Shown piece by piece: positions 16,048-26,603 of a stretch of 64,000 bases of DNA. Origin of the DNA: Phycisphaeraceae bacterium (GTDB lineage: Bacteria > Planctomycetota > Phycisphaerae > Phycisphaerales > UBA1924); contig JAHBXF010000002.1 in assembly GCA_019636615.1 (NCBI GenBank), forward strand, positions 994,001-1,058,000, in the 5' to 3' direction. Within the stretch, counting starts at the first letter, position 1. Every line of letters begins with the position of its first letter. Position numbers and translations under genes: made by a program. Under the pieces are notes generated by a model. It saw only the letters and a program-made list of their open reading frames with translations, ran no database searches and was not told where the DNA came from.

Positions 16048-17786
16048 GGTGCTTGGGCTCTGGTTGCGGGCGATGAACCCGCCGAGGTTCGGCGCGGGAC
16101 AAGGCTGAGAATGATCATACCGGCCAGCGCGGCCAGCGGCGGCCATGTTCCCACGAAGGCGTACGGCGTGGAACGCACCGAGTGCGCGGGCACCTCAGAC
16201 ACAAGAAATCCGTCGATGCGGGTCTGGCCGGCCTGCACACCCGCGTGCAGCACGCGGCCGGCGCCGTCGATGATGCACGAAATGCCGGTGTTGGCCGCGC
16301 GAAGCACGGGCGTGCCCGTTTCCAGCGCGCGCCACCGGGCGATCTGCATGTGCTGGCGGCGCACGGCGTCGGCATCGCCGAACCAGCCGTCGTTGGTGAC
16401 GTTGACAATCGCCCCGGCCCGCCGTCGGCCGCCCTCGCCGTACACCATCGAGCGCAGCAGCCGCGTGTTGGTGATCTCAAAGCAGATCGGGGTCACGGTG
16501 TCGAGCGAGCCGCCGCCGGCCAGAGGCACGGTGATCACCGTGGGCGTGATACCCGCGGCCAGATCAAAGCGCATGCCACGCGCACCAAGGTCGAGCAGTT
16601 GCTGCTGAAGCCACGGCCATGCCGAGATGTAGGGCATGGTTTCGCCGAAGGGCGTGAGGTGGATCTTGTCGTACCTCACCGGCTGAACGCGACCGCCCGA
16701 GACCAGGTAGACGCTGTTGTGGCGGCGCTTTGTTTCAAGCCGCACGCCGCCATCCTCAAAGTTCAGTTTCAGGCCGATCATCGCCTCTTCGCCCACGAGC
16801 ATGGGCACGCCAAGGTCCCGCTGCACGTCCATGAGCCTTCGAGCAAAGGCATCGGCGGGAACTCGCTCCACCTCGCCGTCGCCGAAATCGGCCGGGAAGA
16901 AAATACCCCCCGCCGCGAGCGTTTCCAGGGCGTCCGGCTCCAGCGTGGGGCCGGGCATCATCGTCTCGGGCCACACGATCAAGTCTGGCCCGTGGCGCGC
17001 GGCCTCTCGCGTCAGTTCCTCGAAGCGCTTCCAGTCTGCGAGTTCCCGCAGAATGGTCCAGTCAACTTTGTTGCTCTGCGGAACGTTCGTCTGGACAATC
17101 GCCACCGTGGGCCTGGGTGCACCGTCGGCGGCGGGCTCGGTGTCGATCAGTCGGCCTCCCAGTGTGCCGCATACCCAGACGAAGAGAAGCACAAGCGGCG
17201 CACGGATGCGCCACCGGCCCGGGGCCATGTATCCGCCCGCCGCTGCCGCCGCAACACAGGCTGTGAGAAAGCCAACGCCGTAGGCACCCACCGCCGCCCC
17301 CGCGCCGGCAAAGAGCGGTGCCTCGATGAGGGGGTACGCCAGGAGCGACCACGCATACCCGCCGGCGAAGAGTTCGCCTCGCAGGTATTCAACAGCCATC
17401 CACGCCGCGGGCGCGACGAGCGGCAACGGGAGCGATGGCCACCGGGCCCGGAGCCGAGCGAGCGACCAGACGAGAAGGATGGTCCACGAGGTCTGAATGA
17501 CAACGAGAAAAGGCCACCCCGCTGCGCTGACGTGCAGAATCCACCATTCCGTGAGCACCCAGAACGGCAGCACCCCAAGCGCACACCACAGGGCGGTCTT
17601 GAGCGGCGGGAGCGCGGGCCTGGCCGCCGCCAGAAAGAGCGGTACCGGCGCCGCGAATACACACACCCACCAACCCACGGGCTCAAAGGCGAGCCACATG
17701 AGCAGGCTGTGCGCGACCCCGGCGAGCAGTGGCCAACGCCAGGCGCGAGGCTTGGGGGGGATAGGCGTCGCGTGGGTTGATGACAT
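16044..17786 (-). CDS. lnt: Apolipoprotein N-acyltransferase
   Basis: The enzyme adds the third acyl chain to the N-terminal cysteine of lipoproteins in the inner membrane. At 580 residues it is slightly longer than the common 510-550. About six to seven hydrophobic segments fill residues 20-210. The nitrilase-like periplasmic domain follows, with the catalytic triad E274 (WPET), K374 (RYDKIHL) and C435 (TPICFEITN), then a C-terminal membrane helix. No strong ribosome site is seen before the ATG. It is coupled to the downstream HEAT lipoprotein gene. Confidence 0.95.
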   Translation of the reverse strand: MSSTHATPIPPKPRAWRWPLLAGVAHSLLMWLAFEPVGWWVCVFAAPVPLFLAAARPALPPLKTALWCALGVLPFWVLTEWWILHVSAAGWPFLVVIQTSWTILLVWSLARLRARWPSLPLPLVAPAAWMAVEYLRGELFAGGYAWSLLAYPLIEAPLFAGAGAAVGAYGVGFLTACVAAAAAGGYMAPGRWRIRAPLVLLFVWVCGTLGGRLIDTEPAADGAPRPTVAIVQTNVPQSNKVDWTILRELADWKRFEELTREAARHGPDLIVWPETMMPGPTLEPDALETLAAGGIFFPADFGDGEVERVPADAFARRLMDVQRDLGVPMLVGEEAMIGLKLNFEDGGVRLETKRRHNSVYLVSGGRVQPVRYDKIHLTPFGETMPYISAWPWLQQQLLDLGARGMRFDLAAGITPTVITVPLAGGGSLDTVTPICFEITNTRLLRSMVYGEGGRRRAGAIVNVTNDGWFGDADAVRRQHMQIARWRALETGTPVLRAANTGISCIIDGAGRVLHAGVQAGQTRIDGFLVSEVPAHSVRSTPYAFVGTWPPLAALAGMIILSLVPRRTSAGSSPATRAQAP

Positions 17787-17884
17787 AGCCGGGCGTGTTG
17801 TGGGGGGTGGAGCGCGCCGTGGCCGGGCGGCAAGGCCTTGGCCGCCTGCACGGGGCGTGCGGGCCCGTGTGGGTCGAGGTGGGG

Positions 17885-18739
17885 TTACTTCCCGGTGTAG
17901 TCGATGATCCGTGCGATCTCGGTGCGGAGCTGCGCACGGTGGATCACGCGGTCTACAAGGCCAGACTTCTTCAGGAACTCTGACCGCTGGAACCCTTCGG
18001 GCAACTCCTGGCGGATGGTCTGCCTGATCACGCGCGGCCCGGCAAAGCCGATGAGCGCGTTGGGCTCGGCGAGAATGACATCGCCCAGCATCGCGAACGA
18101 CGCCGTCACGCCGCCGGTGGTCGGATCGGTGAGCACGGAGATGAAGAGGCCGCCCGCGTCATCCAGCCGCGCCAGAGCCGCGCTGGTCTTGGCCATCTGC
18201 ATGAGCGAAAGGCCGCTCTCCTGCATCCTCGCGCCGCCCGAGCAACTCACGATCACGAGCGGCAGCCCGGTGCGGGTGGCTTCTTCGATGGTGCGCGTGA
18301 TCGACTCGCCCACCACGCTGCCCATCGAGCCCATCATGAAGGTGAGGTCGAGGCAGCAGACCAGCGCTTCGCGGCCCTTGATGAACATGCGCCCAGACTT
18401 GATGGCGTCCTTCGAGCCGGTCTTGATCTGCTCGGCCAGCAGCCGGTCTTTGTAGGGCTTCATGTCGCGGAATGTCAGTGGGTCTGTAGGGGCCAGCCCG
18501 GTGAACAACTCCTGGAACGAACCCCGGTCGGCCAACTGGTTGATGCGTTCGGTCGCGCCGATACGGTGGTGGAAGTCACACTCGGGGCACACATTCAGGT
18601 TCGCTTCGAGATGGCGTCGGTACACCATCTTTCCGCACGCCTGGCATCGCAGCCAGAGCCCCTCGGGGATCGAAGATTTTCGCTGCGGCCGGAGTTCGCT
18701 CCACGTCCTTGTGGTCTGCTCCGAGGCGGTCTGACTCAT
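17885..18739 (-). CDS. accD: Acetyl-CoA carboxylase carboxyltransferase subunit beta
   Basis: AccD pairs with AccA to move the carboxyl group from biotin to acetyl-CoA, forming malonyl-CoA for fatty acid synthesis in the cytoplasm. The 284-residue product has the N-terminal zinc ribbon (C32, C35, C51, C54) and the carboxyltransferase core with SCSGGARMQESG and GLFISVLTDPTTGGVTASFA. The ATG at 18737-18739 has AGGTG upstream; an in-frame extension of 30 codons is not supported. accA is not next to it here. Confidence 0.96.
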   Translation of the reverse strand: MSQTASEQTTRTWSELRPQRKSSIPEGLWLRCQACGKMVYRRHLEANLNVCPECDFHHRIGATERINQLADRGSFQELFTGLAPTDPLTFRDMKPYKDRLLAEQIKTGSKDAIKSGRMFIKGREALVCCLDLTFMMGSMGSVVGESITRTIEEATRTGLPLVIVSCSGGARMQESGLSLMQMAKTSAALARLDDAGGLFISVLTDPTTGGVTASFAMLGDVILAEPNALIGFAGPRVIRQTIRQELPEGFQRSEFLKKSGLVDRVIHRAQLRTEIARIIDYTGK

Positions 18740-18960
18740 ACATTCACCTGCCTGTTGTTGGGCGTGCGCCGGTTGGGCTTGCACCCCTCGGCTCGAACGC
18801 CCATCATGCGTTTGGACCAATCCTTGCAAGGGGGCAGTATATCAGGCACCCCCACGACCAACCGCTTGAATGCGGCATACTCACCCAAACATCACACTAT
18901 CGGACTCCCCCGCTTCCGGGCATGAAGTTTTATCAGTCCTTCCCCCGATCGGGGCCTCAC

Positions 18961-19290
18961 TTAGAGATCCTCTTCTCCGACAGGTGCGCGGCGGGGCTGC
19001 TCGCCAGGTGTTTTCCTTGGCACCGAAAGCCCCGGCTTCGCGAGGATGGTTGCCAGCCCTTTGATGTCCTTCGCTTCAAGCACTTTCGCGACTTCGCGCG
19101 GATCTGCGTTGGTCTTGGCGATCTCCTTCTCCACGGTTCCCCACAGCCGCTTGATCTGGGCTGGTGTCGTGGCGAGGTAGAGGTCTGAAGCCAGTTCCTG
19201 CAGGCGTTGAACGACCCGCGTGTCTTCGTTGGCGTAATACCGCTGCACGATGCCGCGCTGATGGGGTGTGAGGTACTGATCTTTCGCCAT
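18961..19290 (-). CDS. Conserved planctomycete hypothetical protein
   Basis: This 109-residue helical protein begins MAKDQYLTPHQRGIVQRYY. The N-terminal 80 residues look like a compact helical domain, followed by a basic/proline-rich tail ending EEDL. An AGGAG site precedes the ATG by 9 bp; an upstream in-frame ATG at 19344 is less likely. I recall similar short proteins in Planctomycetota but no function. The gene is divergent from the CecR-like regulator. Confidence 0.75.
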   Translation of the reverse strand: MAKDQYLTPHQRGIVQRYYANEDTRVVQRLQELASDLYLATTPAQIKRLWGTVEKEIAKTNADPREVAKVLEAKDIKGLATILAKPGLSVPRKTPGEQPRRAPVGEEDL

Positions 19291-19425
19291 GGGTGCAAAC
19301 TCCTGAGCGACTGTAAGGACGGCTTGACGAAGGGGCGGATTCAAACTACTGTTTCAATCAAACGTTTAGCCGCCGTGTTCACCCCCAGTTCCCAACCCTC
19401 AGCCAGCACACCCGAGCCCGCACCC

Positions 19426-20097
19426 ATGCAGGCCCGCGAAGAGTCGCACGCCACCTTCCGGCGATTGCTGGACGCCGCCGGCGAGGTATTCGCCACGCGC
19501 GGCTATCGTGACGCCACCGTGCGCGAAATCTGCGGCGCTGCCGGCGCGAATGTCGCCGCCGTGAACTATCACTTCGGGGACAAGGCCGGGCTCTACCGCG
19601 CGGTGCTCCGGGAAACCCACCGCGCCGCGCAAGAGCCCGACCCATCGCTGCTCGACCCGAACGCCGACCCGCAAGACCGTCTCCATGCGTTTGTTCACGG
19701 CATGATCCGCAAAGTGCTCGACCAGGGCCGTCCCTCGTGGCACGGCCGCCTGATGGCCCGCGAGATGGTCGAACCGACGGATGCGCTCGACATCATTCTC
19801 GAAGAATCCATCCGACCCTCGTGGGGCGTGCTGGTGGGCATTGTCTCTCAACTGCTGGGCCAACCCCTCGACGCCGCCGTGACGGTGCGGTGCGCGATGA
19901 GCATCGTGGGCCAGTGTGTGTCGCAGCGTCATTGCCGCCCGGTGATGGAGCGGCTGGGCATCGCCGAGCCCCGCGACGCCGCGGCGCTGGCTTCGCTGGC
20001 GGCGCACATCACTCAGTACTCGCTGGGGGGCATCGAGCGTGCCCGCCGGCTGGGCACAGACGACTCCGGGCCTGAACACACGGGCGGACACCCATGA
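19426..20097 (+). CDS. TetR/AcrR-family regulator, CecR-like
   Basis: A 223-residue repressor. The N-terminal TetR helix-turn-helix spans about 8-58 (LLDAAGEVFATRGYRDATV, NVAAVNYHFGDKAGLYRAVL). The C-terminal part (SWHGRLMAREMVEPTDALDII, MSIVGQCVSQRHCRPVM) matches the CecR/YbiH ligand-binding domain. CecR-type proteins control neighbouring ABC efflux genes. Here the gene overlaps the permease gene by 4 bp (ATGA), so regulator and exporter form one operon. The ATG at 19426 was chosen; a GTG near 19373 would add a Pro/Ser-rich leader. The inducer is unknown. Confidence 0.88.
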   Translation: MQAREESHATFRRLLDAAGEVFATRGYRDATVREICGAAGANVAAVNYHFGDKAGLYRAVLRETHRAAQEPDPSLLDPNADPQDRLHAFVHGMIRKVLDQGRPSWHGRLMAREMVEPTDALDIILEESIRPSWGVLVGIVSQLLGQPLDAAVTVRCAMSIVGQCVSQRHCRPVMERLGIAEPRDAAALASLAAHITQYSLGGIERARRLGTDDSGPEHTGGHP

Positions 20098-21248
20098 TCT
20101 CCGTGGCACTCAAGATGCTGCTGCGCGACAAGGGCAAGTACTTCGGCATCGTCATGGGCGTGACGCTCGCCTCGATGGTGATCACGCAGCAGGGCTCCAT
20201 CTTCGTGGGGATCATGACACGGACCTTCGCGCTGATCTCGGACATGGGCGATACCGACATCTGGGTGATGGAGCCCAAGGTTCAGTTCATCGACGACACC
20301 AAGCCGCTGCAGGACACCGCCCTCAACCGCGTGCGGGGCGTGCCCGGCGTGGCGCACGCCGCGCCGCTCTACAAGGGGATTCTCCGCGTCCGGCTCGAGA
20401 GCGGCGAGTTTCAGAACTGCAACATCATCGGCATCGATGATGCCACGCTGACCGGCGGCCCCCCCGAGATGATCGAGGGCCGCATCGAAGACCTGCGGCG
20501 GGCCGACGCGGTGATCGTGGACATCATCGGGGCCACCACACGCCTTGCCAGGCGAGGACCGGACGGCGCACCCGTTCCTCTGGCGGTGGGCGACACGATG
20601 GAACTCAACGACCGCCGCGGTGTGGTCGTGGGCATATCCCGCAACACACGCCCCTTCCAGAGCCAGCCGATGATCTACACCACGTTCAGCCGCGCCACGC
20701 AGTATGCGCCACGCGAACGCAAGCAGTTGACCTTCATCCTGGTCAAGGCCGACGCCGGGCAGAACGTGCAGGACGTGTGCGACCGCATCGCGCGGGAAAC
20801 GGGCCTGGCGGCCTACACCCGGGACCAGTTCAAGTCCATGACGGTGTCGTACTTCATCAACAACACAGGCATACCCATCAACTTCGGCATCGCGGTATCG
20901 CTTGGCTTCATCATCGGCAGCGTGATCACCGGCTTCATGTTCTACTCATTCACGGCCGACAACCTCCGCTACTTCGGCACCCTCAAGGCCATGGGCACCA
21001 GCGACGGCACGCTGCTGCGCATGATCATGACCCAGGCCATGGTCGTCGGCGTTGTCGGCTTCGGGCTCGGCACCGGCGCGGCGTCGTGGTTCGGCGCCTC
21101 CATGAGCGGCACGCCCCTGGCCTTCAGGCTCACGTGGGAACTGCTCTTCGTCGCGGGCACCGCCGTGGTGGTCATCTGTCTGATCTCGGCCATGCTCAGC
21201 ATGCGCCGCGTCATCACGCTTGAGCCCGCCGTCGTCTTCAAAGGATAA
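20094..21248 (+). CDS. ABC transporter permease, DevC/MacB (FtsX-like) type
   Basis: A 384-residue inner-membrane permease. One helix lies near residues 15-38. A large extracytoplasmic domain follows (about 45-265, with TDIWVMEPKVQFIDD and the INNTGIPINFG region). Three helices at about 265-375 carry the FtsX/MacB-type core. The overall pattern is closest to DevC of cyanobacteria. It overlaps the regulator gene by 4 bp and is followed by its ATPase, a membrane fusion protein and an outer-membrane factor, so it is the mechanotransmission-type permease of a tripartite exporter. Substrate is not predictable; lipids or small toxic compounds are typical. Confidence 0.87.
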   Translation: MISVALKMLLRDKGKYFGIVMGVTLASMVITQQGSIFVGIMTRTFALISDMGDTDIWVMEPKVQFIDDTKPLQDTALNRVRGVPGVAHAAPLYKGILRVRLESGEFQNCNIIGIDDATLTGGPPEMIEGRIEDLRRADAVIVDIIGATTRLARRGPDGAPVPLAVGDTMELNDRRGVVVGISRNTRPFQSQPMIYTTFSRATQYAPRERKQLTFILVKADAGQNVQDVCDRIARETGLAAYTRDQFKSMTVSYFINNTGIPINFGIAVSLGFIIGSVITGFMFYSFTADNLRYFGTLKAMGTSDGTLLRMIMTQAMVVGVVGFGLGTGAASWFGASMSGTPLAFRLTWELLFVAGTAVVVICLISAMLSMRRVITLEPAVVFKG

Positions 21249-21301
21249 CCCCCGTCTCGCCCGTTTCATCAATCCCCCTCCTGCCTTCCACCGGCTTTCC
21301 A

Positions 21302-22179
<878 letters not shown>

Positions 22180-22183
<4 letters not shown>

Positions 22184-23283
22184 TCCGCATCTTTCTCATC
22201 CCCCTCCTGGCCATCGCGGGCATGGTGATGGCCGCGTACACCGTGGTGCAGGGCGCGAGGCCGCCCGTGCCGCAACCGCCTGTCATCGCGCCCCCCAAGT
22301 CACCCTTCACCACCTTTGTCGCGGGCGCGGGGATCATCGAAACGAGTTCACAGAACATCGCCATCGGTTCTCCTGTGGGTGCTGTTGTCGCGCTGGTCGG
22401 GGTGACCGCCGGCCAGCACGTGACCGCCGGCGATGTGCTCTTTGAACTCGAAAGCGTGCAGGAAAAGGCGGACCTGGCCGTGCGAGAGACCGAACTGGCC
22501 CTGGCCAACCGTCAACTCGCACGCCTGAAAGCCGGCACCAGGCCCGAGCAGATTCCCCCGGCGCGGGCCCGCCTCACCGAGGCGCAGGCGTTCCTCTCCG
22601 ACGCCCGCGCACAACTCGAGAAGTGGGAACGCATCAACGATCCGCGCGCCGTCAGCGAAGATGATCTCTCCCGCCGCCGCTTCGCCGTGCTCGCCGCCGA
22701 GGCCCGCGTGGCCCAGGCCGAGGCCGACCTGAACCTGCTCCTCTCGGGAACGTGGTCTGAAGACATCGCGGTGGCGCAGGCCGAGGTCACCCGCGCCGCG
22801 GCGCTGGTCGAGCGGGCCCGCGCCGAACTCGGGCGGCGCGTGGTGAGAGCCCCCATCGACGGCCGGGTGCTTCAGGTGAACATCCGCGCCGGTGAGTTTG
22901 CCCCCGCCGGCCCGGCGGCAACGCCGCTCGTCATGATGGGGGCTGTGTCTCCACTGCACATCCGCACTGACATCGACGAGCATGAAGCGTGGCGCGTCGC
23001 CGCGGGCGCCGACGCGAGGGCCTTTGTGAAAGGCAACAAGAACATCACTTTTCCCCTGCGTTTCGTGCGGTTCGAGCCTTTCGTGGTGCCCAAGCGTTCT
23101 CTCACCGGCGACAGCCAGGAACGGGTCGACACCCGAGTGCTTCAGGTTCTTTACGCCTTCGATCCCGGCAACGCCCCGGTCTTTGTCGGTCAGCAGGTCG
23201 ATGTCTATATCGAAGCGCCGAGCCTGCTCGACGCCGCCGGGCAACAATCTCACGCCGCCACCACCCCGAGCAACGCCTCATGA
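22180..23283 (+). CDS. Membrane fusion protein, HlyD/DevB type
   Basis: This 367-residue periplasmic adaptor has an N-terminal membrane anchor (about 3-22). A split lipoyl domain (IGSPVGAVVALVGVTAGQHV and VRAPIDGRVLQVNIRAGEF) flanks a long helical hairpin at about 95-215 rich in Ala, Arg and Glu. A beta-barrel domain follows. It links the permease to the outer-membrane channel encoded next. ATGA overlaps join it to both neighbours. The short hairpin resembles DevB and MacA adaptors. Confidence 0.9.
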
Positions 23284-24893
23284 CCAAGCCCCGCCCGTTT
23301 CGTGCTTTCAGTTCGATGCCCATCTCCACCGGCATCGCCACGGCCGCGACACTCACCCTGCTCGGCGGCTGCACCGTGGGCCCCGACTACGCCGGCCCCC
23401 CCGCCGTGCGCACGCCGGACGCCTTCAGTTCGCTGCGAGAAGTCGCCGGCCGTGGCGGGCAGACGGACAACCCATACGCCGCGACCGGAGCGCGCGAACT
23501 CACCGCGGACGAACTCGCCCTGTGGTGGAAGGTCTTCAACGACCCCGCGCTCGATTCTCTCGTGGCGCGCGCGCTCCGCGGCAACCTTGATCTGCGCCTG
23601 GCGCAGGCCCGTGTTCGCGAAGCCAGAGCGCTGCGCGGCATCGAACGCTCCAACGCCTTCCCGAGGGCCAACGCCGGCGCCGGGTACTCGCGCTTCCGCG
23701 GCAGCGACAACCTCGGCCGCGGGGCCGAATCCGGCGGCAACGGCGCGAGCAACCTCTTCGACATCGGCCTCGACGCCAGTTGGGAGATCGACGTCTTCGG
23801 CGGCGTGCGGCGGGCGGTGCAGGCCGCCGATGCCGATCTTGACGCCGCGTATGAAGCGCGCCGAGACGTGGTCGTCACGCTCGTGGCCGAGGTTGCTCGC
23901 AACTACGCCGAACTCCGCGGCGCGCAGCGCAGGGTTGAAGTCACACTCCAGGCTGTGCAGGCCCAGCGCGACACGCTCGAACTCACCCGCTCGCTGAGCG
24001 CCGCCGGTTTGGCCGCCGAACTGGCTGTTGAGCAGTCCGCGGCGCAGCTCGCTTCGCGTGAAGCGGCCCTGCCCCGGCTGCACGTGAGCGTGCGGGAGGC
24101 ATCGCACAGACTGGCGGTGCTCCTGGGCGAAGAGCCCGGCGCACTCCTCGATGAGTTGGCCCCGCACCAGGCGATCCCCACGCCGCCGGCCGAGGTTCCT
24201 GTGGGCATTCCCTCCGAACTGCTGCGCCGCCGACCCGACATCAGACAGGCCGAGCGTGCCATCGCCGCCGCCTCGGCCCGGGTGGGTGTCGCCACGGCCG
24301 ACCTCTTCCCCAAGTTTTCGCTCACCGGGGCGTTCGGCTTTCAGAGCGATGACGCCGGCTCACTCATCGACATGAACAGCCGCTACTACTCGATCGGCCC
24401 GGCGGTGCGATGGAACATCTTCGACGCCGGCAGCGTGCGCCAGCGCATCGCCGCCGCCAACGCCCGCGAAGAGGCCGCCATCATCGCCTACGAGCAGGGC
24501 GTCTACCTCGCGTTCGAAGAAGTCGAGAACAGCATCGTCCGCTTCATCCAGGAGCAGCAGCGACGGCGCTCGCTCGAATCTGCCGCCACCGCCAGCCGGC
24601 GCGCCCTCGCGCTGGCCACCGACCGCTACCGCAGCGGCATCGGCGACTTCCTCGAAGTGCTCGACGCCCAGCGCGCGGTCTATGCCTTTGATGACGAGAT
24701 CGTGCAGAGCCAGACCGCCGTCACCACCAGCCTGATCTCACTCTACAAGGCCCTCGGCGGCGGCTGGAACCCAAGCATCGCAAACGGCGATACCCCCGCA
24801 GAATCGCCGAGCACCGATGCGCCCCCGACCCTGCCCGACGCCTCGCCCGGCACGGCGCCCGCGGTCGCGGCGGGCGACGCGCTCAAAACGTGA
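23280..24893 (+). CDS. Outer-membrane efflux lipoprotein, TolC/NodT family
   Basis: This is a 537-residue channel protein. A signal peptide with lipobox LLGGC precedes the mature lipoprotein typical of the NodT/OprM group. Two homologous halves each carry the TolC-type coiled-coil repeats (LDLRLAQARVREARAL and RRRPDIRQAERAIAAA, VRWNIFDAG, then YRSGIGDFLEVLDAQR). The ATG overlaps the stop of the fusion-protein gene (ATGA); a longer in-frame extension back to 22989 is a shadow. The C-terminal 45 residues are Pro/Ala-rich. It completes the exporter, and its presence confirms a diderm envelope. Confidence 0.93.
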   Translation: MTKPRPFRAFSSMPISTGIATAATLTLLGGCTVGPDYAGPPAVRTPDAFSSLREVAGRGGQTDNPYAATGARELTADELALWWKVFNDPALDSLVARALRGNLDLRLAQARVREARALRGIERSNAFPRANAGAGYSRFRGSDNLGRGAESGGNGASNLFDIGLDASWEIDVFGGVRRAVQAADADLDAAYEARRDVVVTLVAEVARNYAELRGAQRRVEVTLQAVQAQRDTLELTRSLSAAGLAAELAVEQSAAQLASREAALPRLHVSVREASHRLAVLLGEEPGALLDELAPHQAIPTPPAEVPVGIPSELLRRRPDIRQAERAIAAASARVGVATADLFPKFSLTGAFGFQSDDAGSLIDMNSRYYSIGPAVRWNIFDAGSVRQRIAAANAREEAAIIAYEQGVYLAFEEVENSIVRFIQEQQRRRSLESAATASRRALALATDRYRSGIGDFLEVLDAQRAVYAFDDEIVQSQTAVTTSLISLYKALGGGWNPSIANGDTPAESPSTDAPPTLPDASPGTAPAVAAGDALKT

Positions 24894-26325
24894 GCACGAT
24901 CCGCACCCCGCCAACGACCGCCGTGCTGATGTCCGCATCACCCGAAGGGTTGAAGATCACCTGAAGATCCGGCGTGACACTCAGCCACGGCGTGATCTGC
25001 GCCTTGTACATCAGTTCAATGGCCGTCTCGTCTTTCTGGTAGGGGCTGCCGCTCGCGTCGCTCATGTCCGCCAGTGAGACATACACGCCGGCGACATCGC
25101 GTTCTCGCCCCGAAAACGTGCCCCTCAGCACCAGCCCAAGGGCGTAATGCGCTTCGACGTCGCTCACTCGCCTCTCGCAAGAGCCGACCTGCCCGACAAG
25201 CCACAGGCCGTTGTCGGCATCTTCTTCGCTCGTGGCGTTCCTCCATACCTGCTGTTCGCACACGGCATACACACCGTTGACGCCATCGGCGGTGTTCCCA
25301 TCGAACGTTTCAAGGTCGGCGGTGTGGCGGTGCGCCCCGATCGCAAACCTTCCTCTGCCCAGCCCCGTGCCTGGTTCACGGGAAGCGTTCCAAGACACCC
25401 CAACCTCCGCGATAAGGAACCAACTCGATGAATCCTTATCGCTGAAGAATGTCGCCGGGCCGCGACCGCCGGTGCGGAACCCGTCCTCGGTCGCGCCGTC
25501 GAACAGCCCGACACCAAGATTCAGCCATTCCGCCGGAGAGACAAAGACGACCACGCCCGTCGCCGGGTCCGGGTAGGTGGGCATGCCGTACACCGTGGGC
25601 GAGACCCCGGCCGACGCGTTCAGAAAGTCCACGCCCGCTTCCGAGAACGCAAACTCTGAGTTCGCATCAATCTTGCCGAACTTCACCCGCAGACGATCCC
25701 CGAGCAGCCGCTGCTGAAACCACAACTCGCCCAGTTGCGTCCGATCATCGCCGGTGTCGATGTTGCTGATGTTCTGAAAGTCACCAGCGTCCACACTTCC
25801 GCCGCTGGCCTCGGTGGTGTAGAAATCAGCGTACACCTCTGCGCCACGCCACCCAACCAGCCGCTCAAGGTCTACCCCCACGATCACGTCGAACAGGTTG
25901 CGGTCAGAGGCTTTGCGCCGCACGCCCCCGCCCCACACGCTCGACCACTCCCACGTGAACGAAGACTCGATCAGAATCCCCTTCTCTTCCAGGCGATCAC
26001 GCACACCGCCCCAGTTGCCCGTCATGTGGTTCCACTTCCACCAGGGTTCTCCGCCGAACCAATCAGGCTGCAACGCGTCAGCCTCATCGTGCGGCGCCTC
26101 TTCCGGTGTTGGTGTTGGCTGGGGTCTGTGCGCGGCCTCGTGCCCGGCCGGATGGCGCGGCGGGGCGGGCATCAGCGATGCCGCGCTGTATTCAGTCCCC
26201 TCTGCGTGCGCACTGAAAGCCCCCTGGGCCAGCAGCGTGCCCGCACATCCAGATAGGACAAGGGCCGCTGTCAACACGCCCCACCCCTTCCGGTTGTCCG
26301 ACGGTTTGACCAGCCAGAGACACAT
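24883..26325 (-). CDS. OprB-like carbohydrate-selective porin
   Basis: The protein has about 480 residues. The N-terminus has a hydrophobic signal segment (GVLTAALVLSGCAG) and a Pro/His-rich linker. The rest reads as an outer-membrane beta-barrel of the OprB family: MTGNWGGVRDRLEEKGI is the family's opening signature, followed by alternating aromatic strands and a terminal strand ending in Phe (VVGGVRIVLTF). It should let sugars or other small solutes diffuse across the outer membrane. The start is uncertain: ATG at 26325 was chosen for a better signal peptide, with ATG at 26343 as the alternative. It converges on the efflux gene with an 11-bp overlap. Confidence 0.85.
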   Translation of the reverse strand: MCLWLVKPSDNRKGWGVLTAALVLSGCAGTLLAQGAFSAHAEGTEYSAASLMPAPPRHPAGHEAAHRPQPTPTPEEAPHDEADALQPDWFGGEPWWKWNHMTGNWGGVRDRLEEKGILIESSFTWEWSSVWGGGVRRKASDRNLFDVIVGVDLERLVGWRGAEVYADFYTTEASGGSVDAGDFQNISNIDTGDDRTQLGELWFQQRLLGDRLRVKFGKIDANSEFAFSEAGVDFLNASAGVSPTVYGMPTYPDPATGVVVFVSPAEWLNLGVGLFDGATEDGFRTGGRGPATFFSDKDSSSWFLIAEVGVSWNASREPGTGLGRGRFAIGAHRHTADLETFDGNTADGVNGVYAVCEQQVWRNATSEEDADNGLWLVGQVGSCERRVSDVEAHYALGLVLRGTFSGRERDVAGVYVSLADMSDASGSPYQKDETAIELMYKAQITPWLSVTPDLQVIFNPSGDADISTAVVGGVRIVLTF

Positions 26326-26603
26326 ACACCCCTGTGTCGGCATCCGCCTGATTGAACTTTGGTCCTGAAACTCATCGCCTTGCTCCCTGCATGGGGTCCC
26401 GATTCCAAGAATCCCCTCGAACACCCGTGCGGGGTTGATGGGTTACCCACAGGCCGCCTCCCGCCACCCCGGCTCCAGGGAGGATGTCTCACCGCATCAT
26501 ACCGAACGACCTACTATCTCTGCTCGCGGCGTTCAGGGGTGCACCCGAGACCGCAACCCACCCCCCCATGATGGAAAAGCGACTGTTGTAGGAGGTTTGC
26601 AGC

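Noticed and set aside
22989..23279. Longer N-terminus for the efflux channel protein
   Set aside because: The extension overlaps the adaptor gene for 291 bp and is Arg-rich; the ATG at 23280 with ATGA overlap and signal peptide is clearly the start.
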